Shown: positions 25,503 through 38,796, numbered from the stretch's first letter. The stretch: DNA of 64,000 bases from Pelagibius sp037652055 (GCF_037652055.1 NZ_JBBKAH010000013.1:62001-126000), one strand, 5' to 3'. Made by a program: numbers and translations. Notes: generated by a model not told the origin, from the letters alone.

Positions 25503-27331
25503 GCGCCGCGCTGTGCCTCAGGCTCTTCAAGTACGACGCGCAGCGACCAGCCCGTCAGCGCCGCGCCTTCGCCGTCATCGACGGTCTCGAACAATACCCG
25601 GCCGGCAACCTTCATAGGGGCGGGCAACGGCCGGTCGGTCAGGTTGGCCAGCAGCGTGAGGCGCGAGCCGTCGCCCAGCCGCCAGTCGACGGCGAAACTG
25701 CTCGCCTCGCCGAGCTCCGCCCGGCCGGAATCACCCTGCATGCCGGCAAGCCGGGGGACGATCTCTTTGCGGCGAATCTCGAGCAGGCGGCGCAGCAGGC
25801 TGTGCCGGGCGCGGCCTTCCGCTGTCGCCAGGCGATCCCAGTCGAGGCGCGAGGCGGCGAAGGTGGTCTGGGCGTTCGGATCGGGAATCCTGTCCCGCGT
25901 CGCCTCGTCGGCGAAAGCGGGAAAGCGGCGGAACTCCCGGCGGCGTCCCTCGCGCACCGCATCGGCCAGTTCACCGTGGAAGTCGGTGAAGAACGCAAAG
26001 GGCCGGATCTCGCCCCACTCCTCCCCCATGAACAACATCGGGACCTGCGGCGATAGCAGCAGGATGGCGGTCAGCGTTTCTACGGCGCGCGGCGACGCCA
26101 GATCCGTCAGCCGCTCGCCGAACGCCCGATTGCCGGTCTGATCATGGTTCTGCAGGAAGTTCACGAAGGCCAGCGGCGGCAGGTGTCCGCTCGGCTCACC
26201 GCGTGCCGCGCCATCCCAAAAACGCGACGTCTCGCCCTGATAGATGAACCCGCTGGCAAGCGCGCGGGCCAGACCCGCCGCCGGATGGTCGGTGTAATCG
26301 GCGTAGTAGCCCTCGGCCTCCCCGGTCGCCGCCACGTGCGCCGCGTGATGGAAGTCGTCGTTCCATTCCGCCGTGTAGCGGACCGGCCTGCCCGCCTCGT
26401 CGCGGCGGTGCAGCCGCGTGATGTTGCGATCGTCTTCAGTCGTCAGGTGAATGTGGCGGTCCGGCAGCCGCTCGCGCACCCGGCGCGCGATGGCTTCCAG
26501 GATGTGCTCTTCGGAGGGGTCTTCGATCTGGTTGATGGCATCCAGCCGCAGGCCGTCGAGACGGTACTCCTCCAGCCAATAGAGCGCGTTGTCCACGAAG
26601 AAATCGCGCACCGCCGGCTGCTCGTAGGCGATGGCCGGTCCCCACGGGGTCTCGCGCGCGGCGTTGAAGAAATCTTCCGCGTAGGCGTGCAGATGGTTGC
26701 CGTCCGGCCCGAAGTGATTGTAGACGACGTCCAGCAGCACCATGAGCCCCTGCTCGTGCGCCGTGTCGACCAGCGCCTTCAGCCCATCGGGCCCGCCATA
26801 ACACGTATGGGGCGCATACAGCAGCACGCCGTCATAGCCCCATCCCCGGTTGCCGCCGAACTGTGCCACCGGCAGGAGCTCGATCGCCGTCACGCCCGTC
26901 TCTGCCAGATGCCGGAGTTTCTCGGCCACGCCGGCGAAGGTGCCGGCCTCGCTGAAGGTGCCCGTGTGCAGTTCGTAGATGACCGCCTCTTCCCAGGGGC
27001 GACCGCGCCAGGCGGCGCTGCGCCAGGCGTAGGCGGCGGGGTCGATCAGCAGCGAGTCCTCGTGCACGCCGCCGGCCTGGGCGCGGGCCGCCGGGTCGGG
27101 CAAGCGCCGGCCGTCCGCCAGCTGGAATGCGTAGCGCTCGCCGGCAGCGATGCGGTCGGTCGTGACTTCAAACCAGCCGTCACGCTGGCGGCGCATCGGC
27201 AGGACGTCGGACTCGCCGCAGCACACCGCCAGATCCCGCACATTCGGCGCCCAGAGGCGGAAGCGCACTTCCTTCGAATCCAGAACCTCGGCGCCCCACT
27301 GCTTGCGGTAGGCGAATCTATTTCCTGTCAT
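25499..27331 (-). CDS. treZ: malto-oligosyltrehalose trehalohydrolase
   Basis: A 610-residue GH13 enzyme that cuts trehalose from the end of maltooligosyl-trehalose made by TreY. It has an N-terminal CBM48-like domain (KEVRFRLWAPNVRDLAVC), the barrel motifs LDVVYNHFGPDGN, YRLDGLRLDAINQI (nucleophile Asp) and TTEDDRNI (acid/base Glu), and FLQNHDQTGNRAFG. I start it at ATG 27331, which overlaps the glgX stop (ATGA) and begins the family N-terminus; the longer open frame upstream runs antisense-like into glgX. It is translationally coupled to both neighbours. Confidence 0.93.
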   Translation of the reverse strand: MTGNRFAYRKQWGAEVLDSKEVRFRLWAPNVRDLAVCCGESDVLPMRRQRDGWFEVTTDRIAAGERYAFQLADGRRLPDPAARAQAGGVHEDSLLIDPAAYAWRSAAWRGRPWEEAVIYELHTGTFSEAGTFAGVAEKLRHLAETGVTAIELLPVAQFGGNRGWGYDGVLLYAPHTCYGGPDGLKALVDTAHEQGLMVLLDVVYNHFGPDGNHLHAYAEDFFNAARETPWGPAIAYEQPAVRDFFVDNALYWLEEYRLDGLRLDAINQIEDPSEEHILEAIARRVRERLPDRHIHLTTEDDRNITRLHRRDEAGRPVRYTAEWNDDFHHAAHVAATGEAEGYYADYTDHPAAGLARALASGFIYQGETSRFWDGAARGEPSGHLPPLAFVNFLQNHDQTGNRAFGERLTDLASPRAVETLTAILLLSPQVPMLFMGEEWGEIRPFAFFTDFHGELADAVREGRRREFRRFPAFADEATRDRIPDPNAQTTFAASRLDWDRLATAEGRARHSLLRRLLEIRRKEIVPRLAGMQGDSGRAELGEASSFAVDWRLGDGSRLTLLANLTDRPLPAPMKVAGRVLFETVDDGEGAALTGWSLRVVLEEPEAQRGA

Positions 27332-29412
27332 GCACTGCGCCCGACCAGGAGGAACAAGGCACGTCCAGGAAGCTCGACCTCCGCTTCCGCCTGGAACTCG
27401 CCATCGGCCACCCCGATGCGCCCCGATGCGGTATCGACGATCAGGCGCCAGCGATCCGCGACGTCCCCGCCGGGAAGCCGGAACGACAGCGTCTCGTGAT
27501 GGGCGTTCAGCAGCAGCAGTGTACGTTCCATGCGGACATCGCACATCAGCATGGCGATACTCTTGGCATGCGGATCCTCCCAGTCTTCCGGAGACATGGG
27601 CGTGGCGTCGGGCTTCAACCAGATGAGGTCCTGGCAATCCGAATCGCCCACCGGCTGCCCGTGCAGGAATGCTCCCTGACGCAGGACAGGAAGCGACTTG
27701 CGCAGCCGGATCATGCCTTCCAGGAAGGCGCGCAGGCCCCGGTCGCGGTCCGAAATCTCCTCCCATTCCAGCCAGGTATGCTCCTCGTCCTGGCAATAGG
27801 CGTTGTTGTTGCCCAGCTGGCCGCGGCCGATTTCGTCACCCATGAGGATCATCGGCGTGCCCTGCGAAACCATCATCGTGGCCATGAAGTTGCGGCACAT
27901 GCGGTCGCGCAGATCGAGCACCTCGGGGTCGTCGGTCGGCCCCTCGACCCCGCAGTTCCAGCTGCGGTTGTCCGAGTGGCCGTCGGCGTTGCCTTCCTGA
28001 TTGGCCTCGTTGTGCTTGTCGTTGTAGGAGACGAGATCCTTCAGCGTGAAGCCATCGTGGGCGGTGATGAAATTCACGCTGGCCCAGGGGCGCCGGCCGC
28101 CGTGGTCGAACAGGTGGGCGCTTGCCGAGAGGCTGGAGACCGCCTGAGCGAGCGCGCCCTCCTCTCCAATCCAGTAGGACCGCATGGCGTCCCGGTAGTG
28201 CCCGTTCCACTCTGCCCAGCCCGGCGGGAAGCCGCCCAGGCGGAATCCGTCCGGGCCAACATCCCAGGGTTCGGCGATCAGCTTCACCCGCGAGAGCACG
28301 GGGTCCTGCCGCACCGCGTCGAAGAACACCGCATGCTCGTCGAAGGTGTCCCGCTCGCGGCCGAGCGCCGTGGCCAGATCGAAGCGGAAGCCATCGACAT
28401 GCACCTCCTCGACCCAATAGCGCAGTGAGTCCATGACCATTTGAAGGACGCGCGAGTTCTTCAGGTTCAAGGTGTTGCCGCAACCGGTGACGTCGTAGTA
28501 GTAGCGCGGGTCGCTGTCGAGGATGTAGTAGCTGGCGTTGTCCACACCGCGAAACGCGAGAGTCGGCCCCATATGGTTGCCCTCCGCCGTGTGGTTGTAG
28601 ACCACGTCGAGAATGACCTCGATTCCCGCTTCGTGCAGGCGGCGGACGGCGAGCTTGAACTCGTGGATGTCCCCCTCCGGCGAGATGTAGCGGGTCGCCG
28701 GCGCGAAGAAGCCGATGGTGTTGTAGCCCCAATAGTTCTTGAGCCCCTTGTCGATCAGGTGGCGGTCGTCGATGAACGCCTGGATCGGCATCAGCTCGAT
28801 CGCGGTCACCCCGAGACGCACCAGGTGATCGATCACCCGGGGATCGGCCAGGCCGGCAAAGGTGCCGCGCAGGGGCGACGGCAGGTCGCGCATCTTCGCC
28901 GTCATGCCCTTTACGTGCGCTTCGTAGATGATGGTCTCGGCCCAGGGCCGCTGCGGCGCGATGTCGGCGCCCCAGGTGACGGCCGGATCGAGCACAACGC
29001 ACTTCGGCATGATGAAAGCCGAATTGCGCCGGTCCATGACCAGGTCCTCGCGCGGGTGCCCGACCCGATAACCGAAGGCGGCATCGTGCCAGCGCAGCTC
29101 GCCGTGGAGCGCCTTGGCGTAGGGATCGAGCAACAGCTTGTTGGGGTTGAAGCGGTGCCCCGCCTGCGGCTCGTAGGGGCCGTGCACGCGGTAACCGTAA
29201 AGCTGCCCGGGCCGGGCATCGTGCAGATAACCGTGCCAGACCTGATGCGTGTACTCCGGCAGCGCGATGCGCTCGAGCTCGCGCCGGCCGTTGCTGTCGA
29301 AAAGACAGAGTTCCACCTTCTCGGCATGAGCCGAGAAAAGCGCAAAGTTGACGCCCGATCCGTCCCAGGTCGCGCCGAGCGGATAGGAATAGCCCCCGGA
29401 AAGTCGTCTCAA
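27328..29412 (-). CDS. glgX: glycogen debranching enzyme, GlgX/TreX type
   Basis: A 694-residue GH13 isoamylase-type enzyme that hydrolyses alpha-1,6 branches. N-terminal CBM48 (YPLGATWDGSGVNFALFS), barrel motifs LDVVYNHTAEGN, VDGFRFDLATAL (nucleophile), LIAEPWDVG (acid/base) and NFITAHDGFTL are all present. In archaeal and actinobacterial trehalose systems the equivalent TreX frees linear chains for TreY, and its place directly before treZ-treY supports that role here. The start overlaps the glgB stop (ATGA at 29409-29412). Confidence 0.93.
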   Translation of the reverse strand: MRRLSGGYSYPLGATWDGSGVNFALFSAHAEKVELCLFDSNGRRELERIALPEYTHQVWHGYLHDARPGQLYGYRVHGPYEPQAGHRFNPNKLLLDPYAKALHGELRWHDAAFGYRVGHPREDLVMDRRNSAFIMPKCVVLDPAVTWGADIAPQRPWAETIIYEAHVKGMTAKMRDLPSPLRGTFAGLADPRVIDHLVRLGVTAIELMPIQAFIDDRHLIDKGLKNYWGYNTIGFFAPATRYISPEGDIHEFKLAVRRLHEAGIEVILDVVYNHTAEGNHMGPTLAFRGVDNASYYILDSDPRYYYDVTGCGNTLNLKNSRVLQMVMDSLRYWVEEVHVDGFRFDLATALGRERDTFDEHAVFFDAVRQDPVLSRVKLIAEPWDVGPDGFRLGGFPPGWAEWNGHYRDAMRSYWIGEEGALAQAVSSLSASAHLFDHGGRRPWASVNFITAHDGFTLKDLVSYNDKHNEANQEGNADGHSDNRSWNCGVEGPTDDPEVLDLRDRMCRNFMATMMVSQGTPMILMGDEIGRGQLGNNNAYCQDEEHTWLEWEEISDRDRGLRAFLEGMIRLRKSLPVLRQGAFLHGQPVGDSDCQDLIWLKPDATPMSPEDWEDPHAKSIAMLMCDVRMERTLLLLNAHHETLSFRLPGGDVADRWRLIVDTASGRIGVADGEFQAEAEVELPGRALFLLVGRSA

Positions 29413-31636
29413 GCACCGCCCTCCCGCGCCGGAGTCAGCATCAGTGCGCCCAGGGGTGGCAGGGTCAGCTCGATCGAATGCGGTTGGTCATGCAACCCTT
29501 GGCTGCCGGCGGCGATGCCGCCGTCGTTGCCGACATTCGAACCACCATAGATCTCGGCATCGCTGTTGAGGACCTCGCGCCAGTATCCGCCTTCAGGCAC
29601 ACCCAGGCGGTAGTTGCGCCTGACCTCCGGCGTGAAGTTCAGGATCACCAGCACGGGCGCCGTCCCTTCCTCCCCTTTACGCAGGAAGGCGAGCACGCTC
29701 TGGGCCGCGTTGCTGGCGTCGATCCACTGAAATCCGCGCTCGTCGCAGTCGCGCTGATGCAGGGCCGGAAGGTCCCGGTAAACCCGGTTGAGGTCACGCA
29801 GCAGCGCCATCATCCCAGCATGCAGCGGGCTTTCCGTCAGGTGCCAGTCCACGCTGCCGTCGTGGTCCCACTCCCGTTCCTGGGCGATCTCGCCACCCAT
29901 GAACAGCAGCTTCTTGCCGGGATGGCCCCACATGAAGGCGTAGTAGGCCCGCAGGTTCGCGAACTTCTGCCACTGGTCTCCCGGCATCTTGTTCAACAGC
30001 GAGCCCTTTCCGTAGACCACCTCGTCGTGACTGAGCGGCAGGATGAAGTTCTCGCTGAAGGCGTAGACCAAGCTGAAGGTGATCTGGTCCTGGTGATGGC
30101 GCCGATAAATGGGGTCCTTGCGCATGTACTCCAGAGTGTCGTGCATCCAGCCCATATTCCATTTGTAGGCAAAGCCAAGGCCATCCTCATCCGTCGGCCG
30201 GCTCACACCGGGCCAAGCGGTCGATTCTTCGGCGATGCAGCCGGTGCCCGGAAACTCGGTGGCGATGTTCGCATTGGTCTGGCGCAGAAAGGCGATGGCG
30301 TCGAGATTCTCGTTGCCGCCGTAGCGGTTGGGAATCCACTCCTCCGGCTCGCGACTGTAGTCGAGATAAAGCATCGAGGCGACGGCATCCACGCGCAGCG
30401 CATCCACATGATAGCGCGACAGCCAGAACAGAGCGTTCGCCTGCAGGAAGTTCGAGACCTCGCGGCGGCCAAAATTGTAGATCAGAGTGTTCCAGTCATG
30501 GTGGAAGCCCAGGCGAGGATCCTCGTGCTCGTAGAGGGCCGTGCCGTCGAAGCGGCCCAGGCCGTGCTCATCCGAGGGAAAATGCGCCGGGACCCAATCG
30601 ATGATGACACCGATGCCCTCCTGATGGCAGCGGTCAACGAAGCGCGCGAAGGCCTCGGGCGGACCGAAGCGCCTGGTGGGGGCGAAGAGCCCCAGCGGCT
30701 GATAACCCCAGGATCCGCCGAAGGGATGCTCCGAAACCGGCAGCAGTTCGATGTGGGTGAAGCCGAGGTCCTTCACGTGGGCAATCAGCTGATCGGCGAG
30801 CCGGTCGTAATCCAGCGGCTCTCCCTCCTCACCGCGCCGCCACGAGCCGGCGTGCACTTCGTAAATCGAGATGGGTTCCGCGACGTCCAGGGCGGCGCCA
30901 CGGCGCTGCAGCCAGGCGCCATCCCGCCAGTCGTGTTCCACCAGGCCATGCACCCGCGACGACGTGGCCGGCGGCTGCTCCTGTTCGAAGGCGAGCGGGT
31001 CGGCCTTGAGCGGAAGGCGCTGTCCGCGGGCATCGATGATCTCGTACTTGTAGAGCGCCCCGCGCTGGAGATCCGGAATGAAGAGCTCCCAGACGCCGAC
31101 CTCGTGGCGCTTGCGCATCGGGTGACAGCGTCCGTCCCAATTGTTGAAGTCCCCTACCACGCTCACGCGCTGCGCATTGGGCGCCCAGACCGCAAAGCTG
31201 ACGCCCTCGACGCCCTCCAGGGTCACCGGGTGAGCGCCCAGGCGATGATAAATCTGCCGGTGCGAGCCCTCGGCCATGAGATGAAGGTCGAGCTCCCCCA
31301 GCACCGGCGGAAAACGGTAGGGATCTTCCATTTCCTGCGAGCCATCACCAAAGCGCGCGCGCAGTCTGTACGGGAAACGGTTCTTGCGCCGCGGCACCGG
31401 CCCGGCGAAGAACCCGCCGTCATGCAGTTGGCGCAACTCGGCGACGCGGCGTCCCGACTTGCGGTCGGTCACCTCGACCGCGTCGGCCCCGGGCACGAAG
31501 GCGCGCACCGTTAGCCGCCCTTCCTCCGCTCCGTGCATGCCGAGAATATGAAAGGGATCGCCGTGCGCGCCGCGCACCAGCGCGTCGATCTCGGCGGGAT
31601 CCGGCAGCTGGCCGATCGGTGATTCGCTGTGGTCGC

Positions 31637-31640
<4 letters not shown>
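29409..31640 (-). CDS. glgB: 1,4-alpha-glucan branching enzyme
   Basis: A 743-residue enzyme that transfers glucan chains to make alpha-1,6 branches. Two N-terminal carbohydrate-binding-like domains precede the GH13 barrel (GDPFHILGMH; FAVWAPNAQRVSVVGDFNNW). Catalytic regions are YHVDALRVDAVASMLYLDYS (nucleophile Asp), CIAEESTAWPGVSRP (acid/base Glu) and LPLSHDEVVYGKGSL. Full-length, standard GlgB. It overlaps treS-pep2 (ATGA at 31637-31640) and glgX. With GlgE upstream it shapes the glucan into a branched, glycogen-like polymer. Confidence 0.95.
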
Positions 31641-34953
<3,313 letters not shown>

Positions 34954-34954
<1 letters not shown>

Positions 34955-36900
34955 CAGAGCACGCCCTCCTCGGCAATCAGCCGCCAGATGGCGTACGGCC
35001 GCACCTGCGGGTCCAGTTCAACGTGCTGAACCTTGCCGTGCCAGGTAAAGCGGTCGCCGGTGACCAGATCCTCGACGCCGATCGAGGCGTCGTCCGGCAG
35101 GCCGAACTCCCACAGCGGCACCTCGAAGCCGGCCCCCTGGGTCGCATGAGGGTCCAGGTTCACGGCAATCAGAACGAAACTCGAAAGGTCAGGCGTGCGC
35201 CGGCCGTAGACAAGGATGTTGTCGTTCCAGGCGTTGTAGAACTCCAGGTTGGTGAAGTCGCTCAGCGCCGGGTTGCCGCGCCGCAGACGGTTCACCAGTG
35301 CGACGTCCTCGCGGATATTGCCCGGCCGATCCCAGTCCCAGGCACGAATCTGGTATTTCTCGGAATCCAGGTACTCTTCCTTGCCCGGCACCGCGGCGGC
35401 CTCGCAAAGCTCGAAACCGTTGTAGATACCGTAATTGCCGGCCAGCGTCGCAGCGAGCACCAGCCTGATGCGGAAGCCCGGCCGGCCGCTTTCCTGCAGG
35501 AAGCGAGGATTGATGTCGGGGGTGTTGACGAAGAAGTTCGGCCGGTAGTAGTGACGCGCCTCGGTTCTCGTCAGCTCGGTCAGATACTCCGTCAGTTCCT
35601 GCTTGGTGTTGCGCCAGGTGAAATAGGTATAGGATTGGGTGAATCCCACCTTGGCCAGCCGCTTCATCATCTTCGGCCGCGTGAAGGCCTCAGCCAGGAA
35701 TATGACGTCCGGATAGCGCGCCTGCACCTCCCGGATCATCCACTCCCAGAACGGCAACGGCTTGGTATGGGGATTGTCCACGCGGAAGATGCGCACCCTG
35801 TGCTCTGCCCAGAACAGCACGATGTCACGCAGCTTGTACCAGAGGGAAGGCAGAGCCCCGCGATAGAAGTGGACATTGACAATGTCCTCGTACTTCTTCG
35901 GCGGATTCTCCGCGAACTTGATGGTGCCGTCCGGACGCCAGTCGAACCACTCCGGGTGCTCCTTGATCCAGGGATGGTCGGGCGCACACTGGATGGCGAA
36001 GTCGAGCGCGATTTCCAGGCCGTGTTCTGCCGCGGCATCGATCAGCCGCGCAAAGTCGTCGAAGTCGCCGAGTTCGGGATGAATGGCGTCGTGCCCGCCT
36101 TCCCGCGATCCGATGGCGTAAGGGCTGCCGGGATCGCCTTCCTGCGCCTGCAGCGAATTGTTGCGCCCCTTGCGATTGACCTCGCCGATCGGATGGATCG
36201 GCGGCAGGTACAGGACGTCGAAGCCAAGGTCGCGGATATAGGGCAGTCGTTCGATAACGTCGTCGAACGTCCCGTGCCGCGCCGGATCGCCGGACTGCGA
36301 CCGCGGCATGAGCTCGTACCAGGCGCTGAAAGCCGCGGCGGGGCGATCGACCCAAATCGGCAGACTCTTCCCATAGCGGGTCAGGTTCGTGCGCGGCCCC
36401 GCACGGCGGTAAAGGGCGGCGATTTTCTCACCGCGCATCAATTGCAACCGTGCCTCATCATCGGGCGCCTGGGCCAGCTGATCCAGGAACGCGCGGAACT
36501 GTGCAGCCGCACCCACGGTTTTGGCGCGCTCCCCTTCGGCCGCCTGCTCGATCAGGTGCATACCTTCCCGGATCTCGCTCGGCACCGTTTGGCCCGCCTC
36601 GACCTTGCGGCGCACCTCATCGCGCCAGGTCGCAAAGAGGTCGCGCCAGGCGATGATGGTGAACTCATAGGGAGCCTGCCGTGCGATCGGAACCTCGCCG
36701 CGCCAGCGGTCATTGTCATGAAACCTCAAGGGGGATTCCGACCATTGCTCCTCATCTGACGCGCGAAACAGCACCGCGGCGTCCACCTTGTCGTGGCCGT
36801 CGCAAAAAATATCCGCCTCGACCGCGACCGTGCCGCCGACCACCGCCTTTGCTGGGTATCGACCACCGTTGATTTCGGGCGAGACGTCTTCTACCGCCAC
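34954..36900 (-). CDS. glgE: alpha-1,4-glucan:maltose-1-phosphate maltosyltransferase
   Basis: A GH13 enzyme that extends glucan with maltose from maltose-1-phosphate, about 648 residues from a GTG at 36900. Motifs are IWVDRPAAAFSAWYELMPRS, IFRVDNPHTKPLPFW (nucleophile Asp), IFLAEAFTRPKMM (acid/base Glu) and YTYFTWRNTKQEL, all GlgE-specific. The start is uncertain: no ATG, GTG or TTG lies in frame between the promoter at 37110 and 36900, where the family fold (VAVEDVSPEINGGRYP) begins. A strong GAGGAGGAG lies at about 37042-37050 but has only an ATC codon after it. First gene of the operon, under an EcfG-type promoter. Confidence 0.9.
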
Positions 36901-37201
36901 TCGACTGCGCGCGAGCTCTGTCAGCGATTCGTCGGATGCCGACGGTTCACGACCGCCCTGCGTCTCTCGAAGATCGGCCGCCGGATGCCGAGCGTGACTC
37001 TCCGACTGGCGATCGTGGCTTTTTTGCTTCGCGCGAGAGATCTTCTCCTCCTCAGCAAACTGCGATGCCGTTGTGGTGCAAATACCCTGCTGGCGGGATA
37101 CACTTGTCCAACGCGCTTCTCGGCGATCCGTTCCGATAACTTGCAATAAGAGAGAAATCTTAGACCGCGCGTCAAACAACCGTCGCGACGGGCCGGCAGT
37201 G
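36901..37201 (-). other. glgE leader region
   Basis: 301 bp between glgE and the next gene. It contains the EcfG-type promoter (37110-37134) and about 200 nt of predicted leader. The leader stays open in the glgE frame and carries a perfect ribosome-site-like GAGGAGGAG without a usual start codon. I see no riboswitch I can name. Confidence 0.5.
37110..37134 (-). promoter_or_regulatory. EcfG-type promoter of the glgE-treY operon
   Basis: Minus-strand GGAAC, 16-bp spacer, cGTT, exact consensus. It is the only promoter-like signal seen upstream of the 14-kb operon and implies induction in the general stress response. Confidence 0.72.
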
Positions 37202-37474
37202 TCAGCGATCTTCTTGCAGGATGAACTTGTAGAATTTGCTGGCACTGCCGTCCTCCGCTTCCTCTTGGTAGAGAAAAGCGAGTTCCTGCTTGTGCACGAT
37301 CTCGAAGAATCTATCCCATCCGATGAGCTCAAGCCCCGCCTCCGGCTTTCCAAAGGCAATCCGCGGGACGCTCCCGTCGGGAATTGCGGCGACGCGTGCC
37401 GGATGCCCGCCGCGCTGTTCGGTCCACCGTCGGATTATGACCGGGTTGCTGGTTCTCCTTGTCGTACCACTCAT
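37202..37474 (-). CDS. small conserved hypothetical protein, 90 aa
   Basis: A 90-residue soluble protein with the pattern IIRRWTEQRGGHPARV, PRIAFGKPEAGLELIGWDRF and ELAFLYQEEAEDGSASKFYK. I recall this compact pattern as a widespread small family sometimes labelled branching enzyme in databases although it lacks any GH13 domain; the function is unknown. Here it sits directly upstream of the glgE operon and has its own EcfG-type promoter at 37525-37549, so it is co-regulated with glucan/trehalose metabolism rather than proven to take part in it. Confidence 0.78.
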   Translation of the reverse strand: MSGTTRRTSNPVIIRRWTEQRGGHPARVAAIPDGSVPRIAFGKPEAGLELIGWDRFFEIVHKQELAFLYQEEAEDGSASKFYKFILQEDR

Positions 37475-37511
37475 GATGGACCCTCCCTTTCTCCGCTCAC
37501 CAAGTTGGCAG

Positions 37512-37528
37512 CGTTATTATGAATAACG
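37512..37528. promoter_or_regulatory. inverted repeat overlapping the -10 of the next promoter
   Basis: CGTTATT-ATG-AATAACG, 7-bp perfect arms. The right arm covers the cGTT -10 element of the EcfG-type promoter, so a bound repressor or the hairpin itself could affect initiation. Confidence 0.4.
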
Positions 37529-37549
37529 TTTCCAAACGCAGTATGTTCC
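37525..37549 (-). promoter_or_regulatory. EcfG-type promoter of the 90-aa protein gene
   Basis: Minus-strand GGAAC, 16-bp spacer, cGTT, exact consensus, 51-75 bp upstream of the ATG at 37474. Confidence 0.75.
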
Positions 37550-37674
37550 TGAGATGGAAGGTTCGCCGGGGAGCCGGAACGGTGGGCTTGGCGGCGGCAA
37601 AACACGCCAGCCTGTCAGAAAGCTTTTGTAGAGAGTGGAAGGGCGGAGGCGTTCTTCGGCCAGGCCCGGGCCTT

Positions 37675-38142
37675 TCAGACCCGCTCGCGCACCATTGCAT
37701 CCCGCGCCATCGCGTCGTGGCGGAGGGTCATTTCTTCGGCTACGTCGTCGCTGATCACGCGCGCGGCGAGCGGAAAGATCTCTGCCGCTTCGCGCTCGAA
37801 GTGCGAACGCACCGCTTGCTCCAGAGTGTTTCTGGCACGCGCGCACTCCGGATCGCTCGGCTCAAGATCGGTAATGGTCCGAAGCAGCTTGAGGATTTCG
37901 CGATGCTCGCTCACCGCCTGGCCTATGACCAAATCGACCCCTTGGCTGGTGGCGGCTGCCGACTCCCTTACCGCGGAGTAAAATACAGACTCCTCAAATT
38001 TCGTCAGCGCAGCGAAGAACCGACCCAGCACGCTGTAGAGCGCGTCCCGATCCTCCGCCGAACCGTTGACCGCGCGAAGACGCCCGAACACTTCTTCCAC
38101 GGCCGCCCTGTCTTCTTTCAGTCTCGCTATGATGTGCGCCAT
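37675..38142 (-). CDS. hemerythrin-like (HHE) domain protein with incomplete metal site
   Basis: A 155-residue four-helix-bundle protein that aligns along its length with the HHE cation-binding family (LKEDRAAVEEVF, LTKFEESVFYSAVRE, SEHREILKLL, REAAEIFPLA). However, the first ligand histidine (LKxDH in the family) is Arg12, the second is Leu46, and the first of the paired histidines near the end is Ser113; His80 and His114 remain. A di-iron site as in true hemerythrins is therefore doubtful. It has an EcfG-type promoter at 38173-38197, in line with the frequent stress induction of this family. Confidence 0.8.
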   Translation of the reverse strand: MAHIIARLKEDRAAVEEVFGRLRAVNGSAEDRDALYSVLGRFFAALTKFEESVFYSAVRESAAATSQGVDLVIGQAVSEHREILKLLRTITDLEPSDPECARARNTLEQAVRSHFEREAAEIFPLAARVISDDVAEEMTLRHDAMARDAMVRERV

Positions 38143-38172
38143 GGCCGCCTCGCGTGTGGCTGATGGGTGAAA

Positions 38173-38197
38173 AACGCCACATCAGCCCAGCGGTTCC
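38173..38197 (-). promoter_or_regulatory. EcfG-type promoter of the hemerythrin-like gene
   Basis: Minus-strand GGAAC, 16-bp spacer, cGTT, exact consensus, 31-55 bp upstream of the ATG at 38142. Confidence 0.75.
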
Positions 38198-38235
38198 CGC
38201 CGTGAATGCCCCCGGCGCCGAGCTACTGCGCTGCC

Positions 38236-38796
38236 TCACGGCAAGGTGTAGCGCAGACTCGGCCAGTAGATGATACCGGCCGCACTGTGCTCGGGCGCGC
38301 CCTCAGGGGTCATCGCCACCCGGCGAAAGTCTGCCCGGACGGTGACCGGTCCCTCGCCTCGCGCGCCGGCGAAGCGGCCGGAGCCTCCGGCGATCTGGAA
38401 GTCGCCGTCGCAGCCGACAAGGTGCACGCCCTTGCAGGTCAGGGTGCCGTAAAGCCGGCTTTCGTCGCCGGCCTGGAAAGCACAGCGCGCCGTCGCGCTC
38501 TGCCGGCCGCTGTCCAGTTCGATCTCCACGGTCGCCGGGCAGCTGATGGCGCCGGCCAGAACCGGACCGCGCTCGGTTTCCACGTAGACAGGCCCTGCAA
38601 AGATGCCGGTGAAAGACGCCTGCGTCTCTCCCGTTTGCACGAGCGCCCCTTCGACCTGCCAGACCGAGAAGGCGGCCACCGTCTGCTCCTCTGCGACCGC
38701 GGGCGGCACAGCAATCCCAACCAGGACCGCGGCGAACGTCGCACCCAGAAAAGACTGTCGCTTCAGGGCGCCTAAGGCCAGTAATGTCGCTGACAT
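38236..38796 (-). CDS. secreted hypothetical protein, 186 aa
   Basis: I do not recognise a family. A signal sequence (SFLGATFAAVLVGIAVPPAVA) ends with AVA at about residue 35. The mature part looks beta-rich with glycine turns and three or four cysteines (AISCPATVEIEL, ARCAFQAGDE, LTCKGVHLVGCDGDF), suggesting disulfides in the periplasm or outside. The phrase GGSGRFAGARGEGPVTVRADF resembles the allene-oxide-cyclase-barrel type of secreted proteins, a weak impression only. It is 56 bp downstream of another secreted protein gene on the same strand. Confidence 0.7.
   Translation of the reverse strand: MSATLLALGALKRQSFLGATFAAVLVGIAVPPAVAEEQTVAAFSVWQVEGALVQTGETQASFTGIFAGPVYVETERGPVLAGAISCPATVEIELDSGRQSATARCAFQAGDESRLYGTLTCKGVHLVGCDGDFQIAGGSGRFAGARGEGPVTVRADFRRVAMTPEGAPEHSAAGIIYWPSLRYTLP

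Noticed and set aside
23100..26141. A 1013-codon open frame antisense to treY and treZ
   Set aside because: No recognisable motif; the opposite strand has complete enzymes with all catalytic residues.
27332..27796. N-terminal extension of treZ by 155 codons
   Set aside because: It would lie inside glgX in another frame and lacks family similarity; the ATGA start at 27331 fits the operon.
29478..31514. A 678-codon open frame antisense to glgB
   Set aside because: Composition typical of an antisense shadow; glgB is complete on the other strand.
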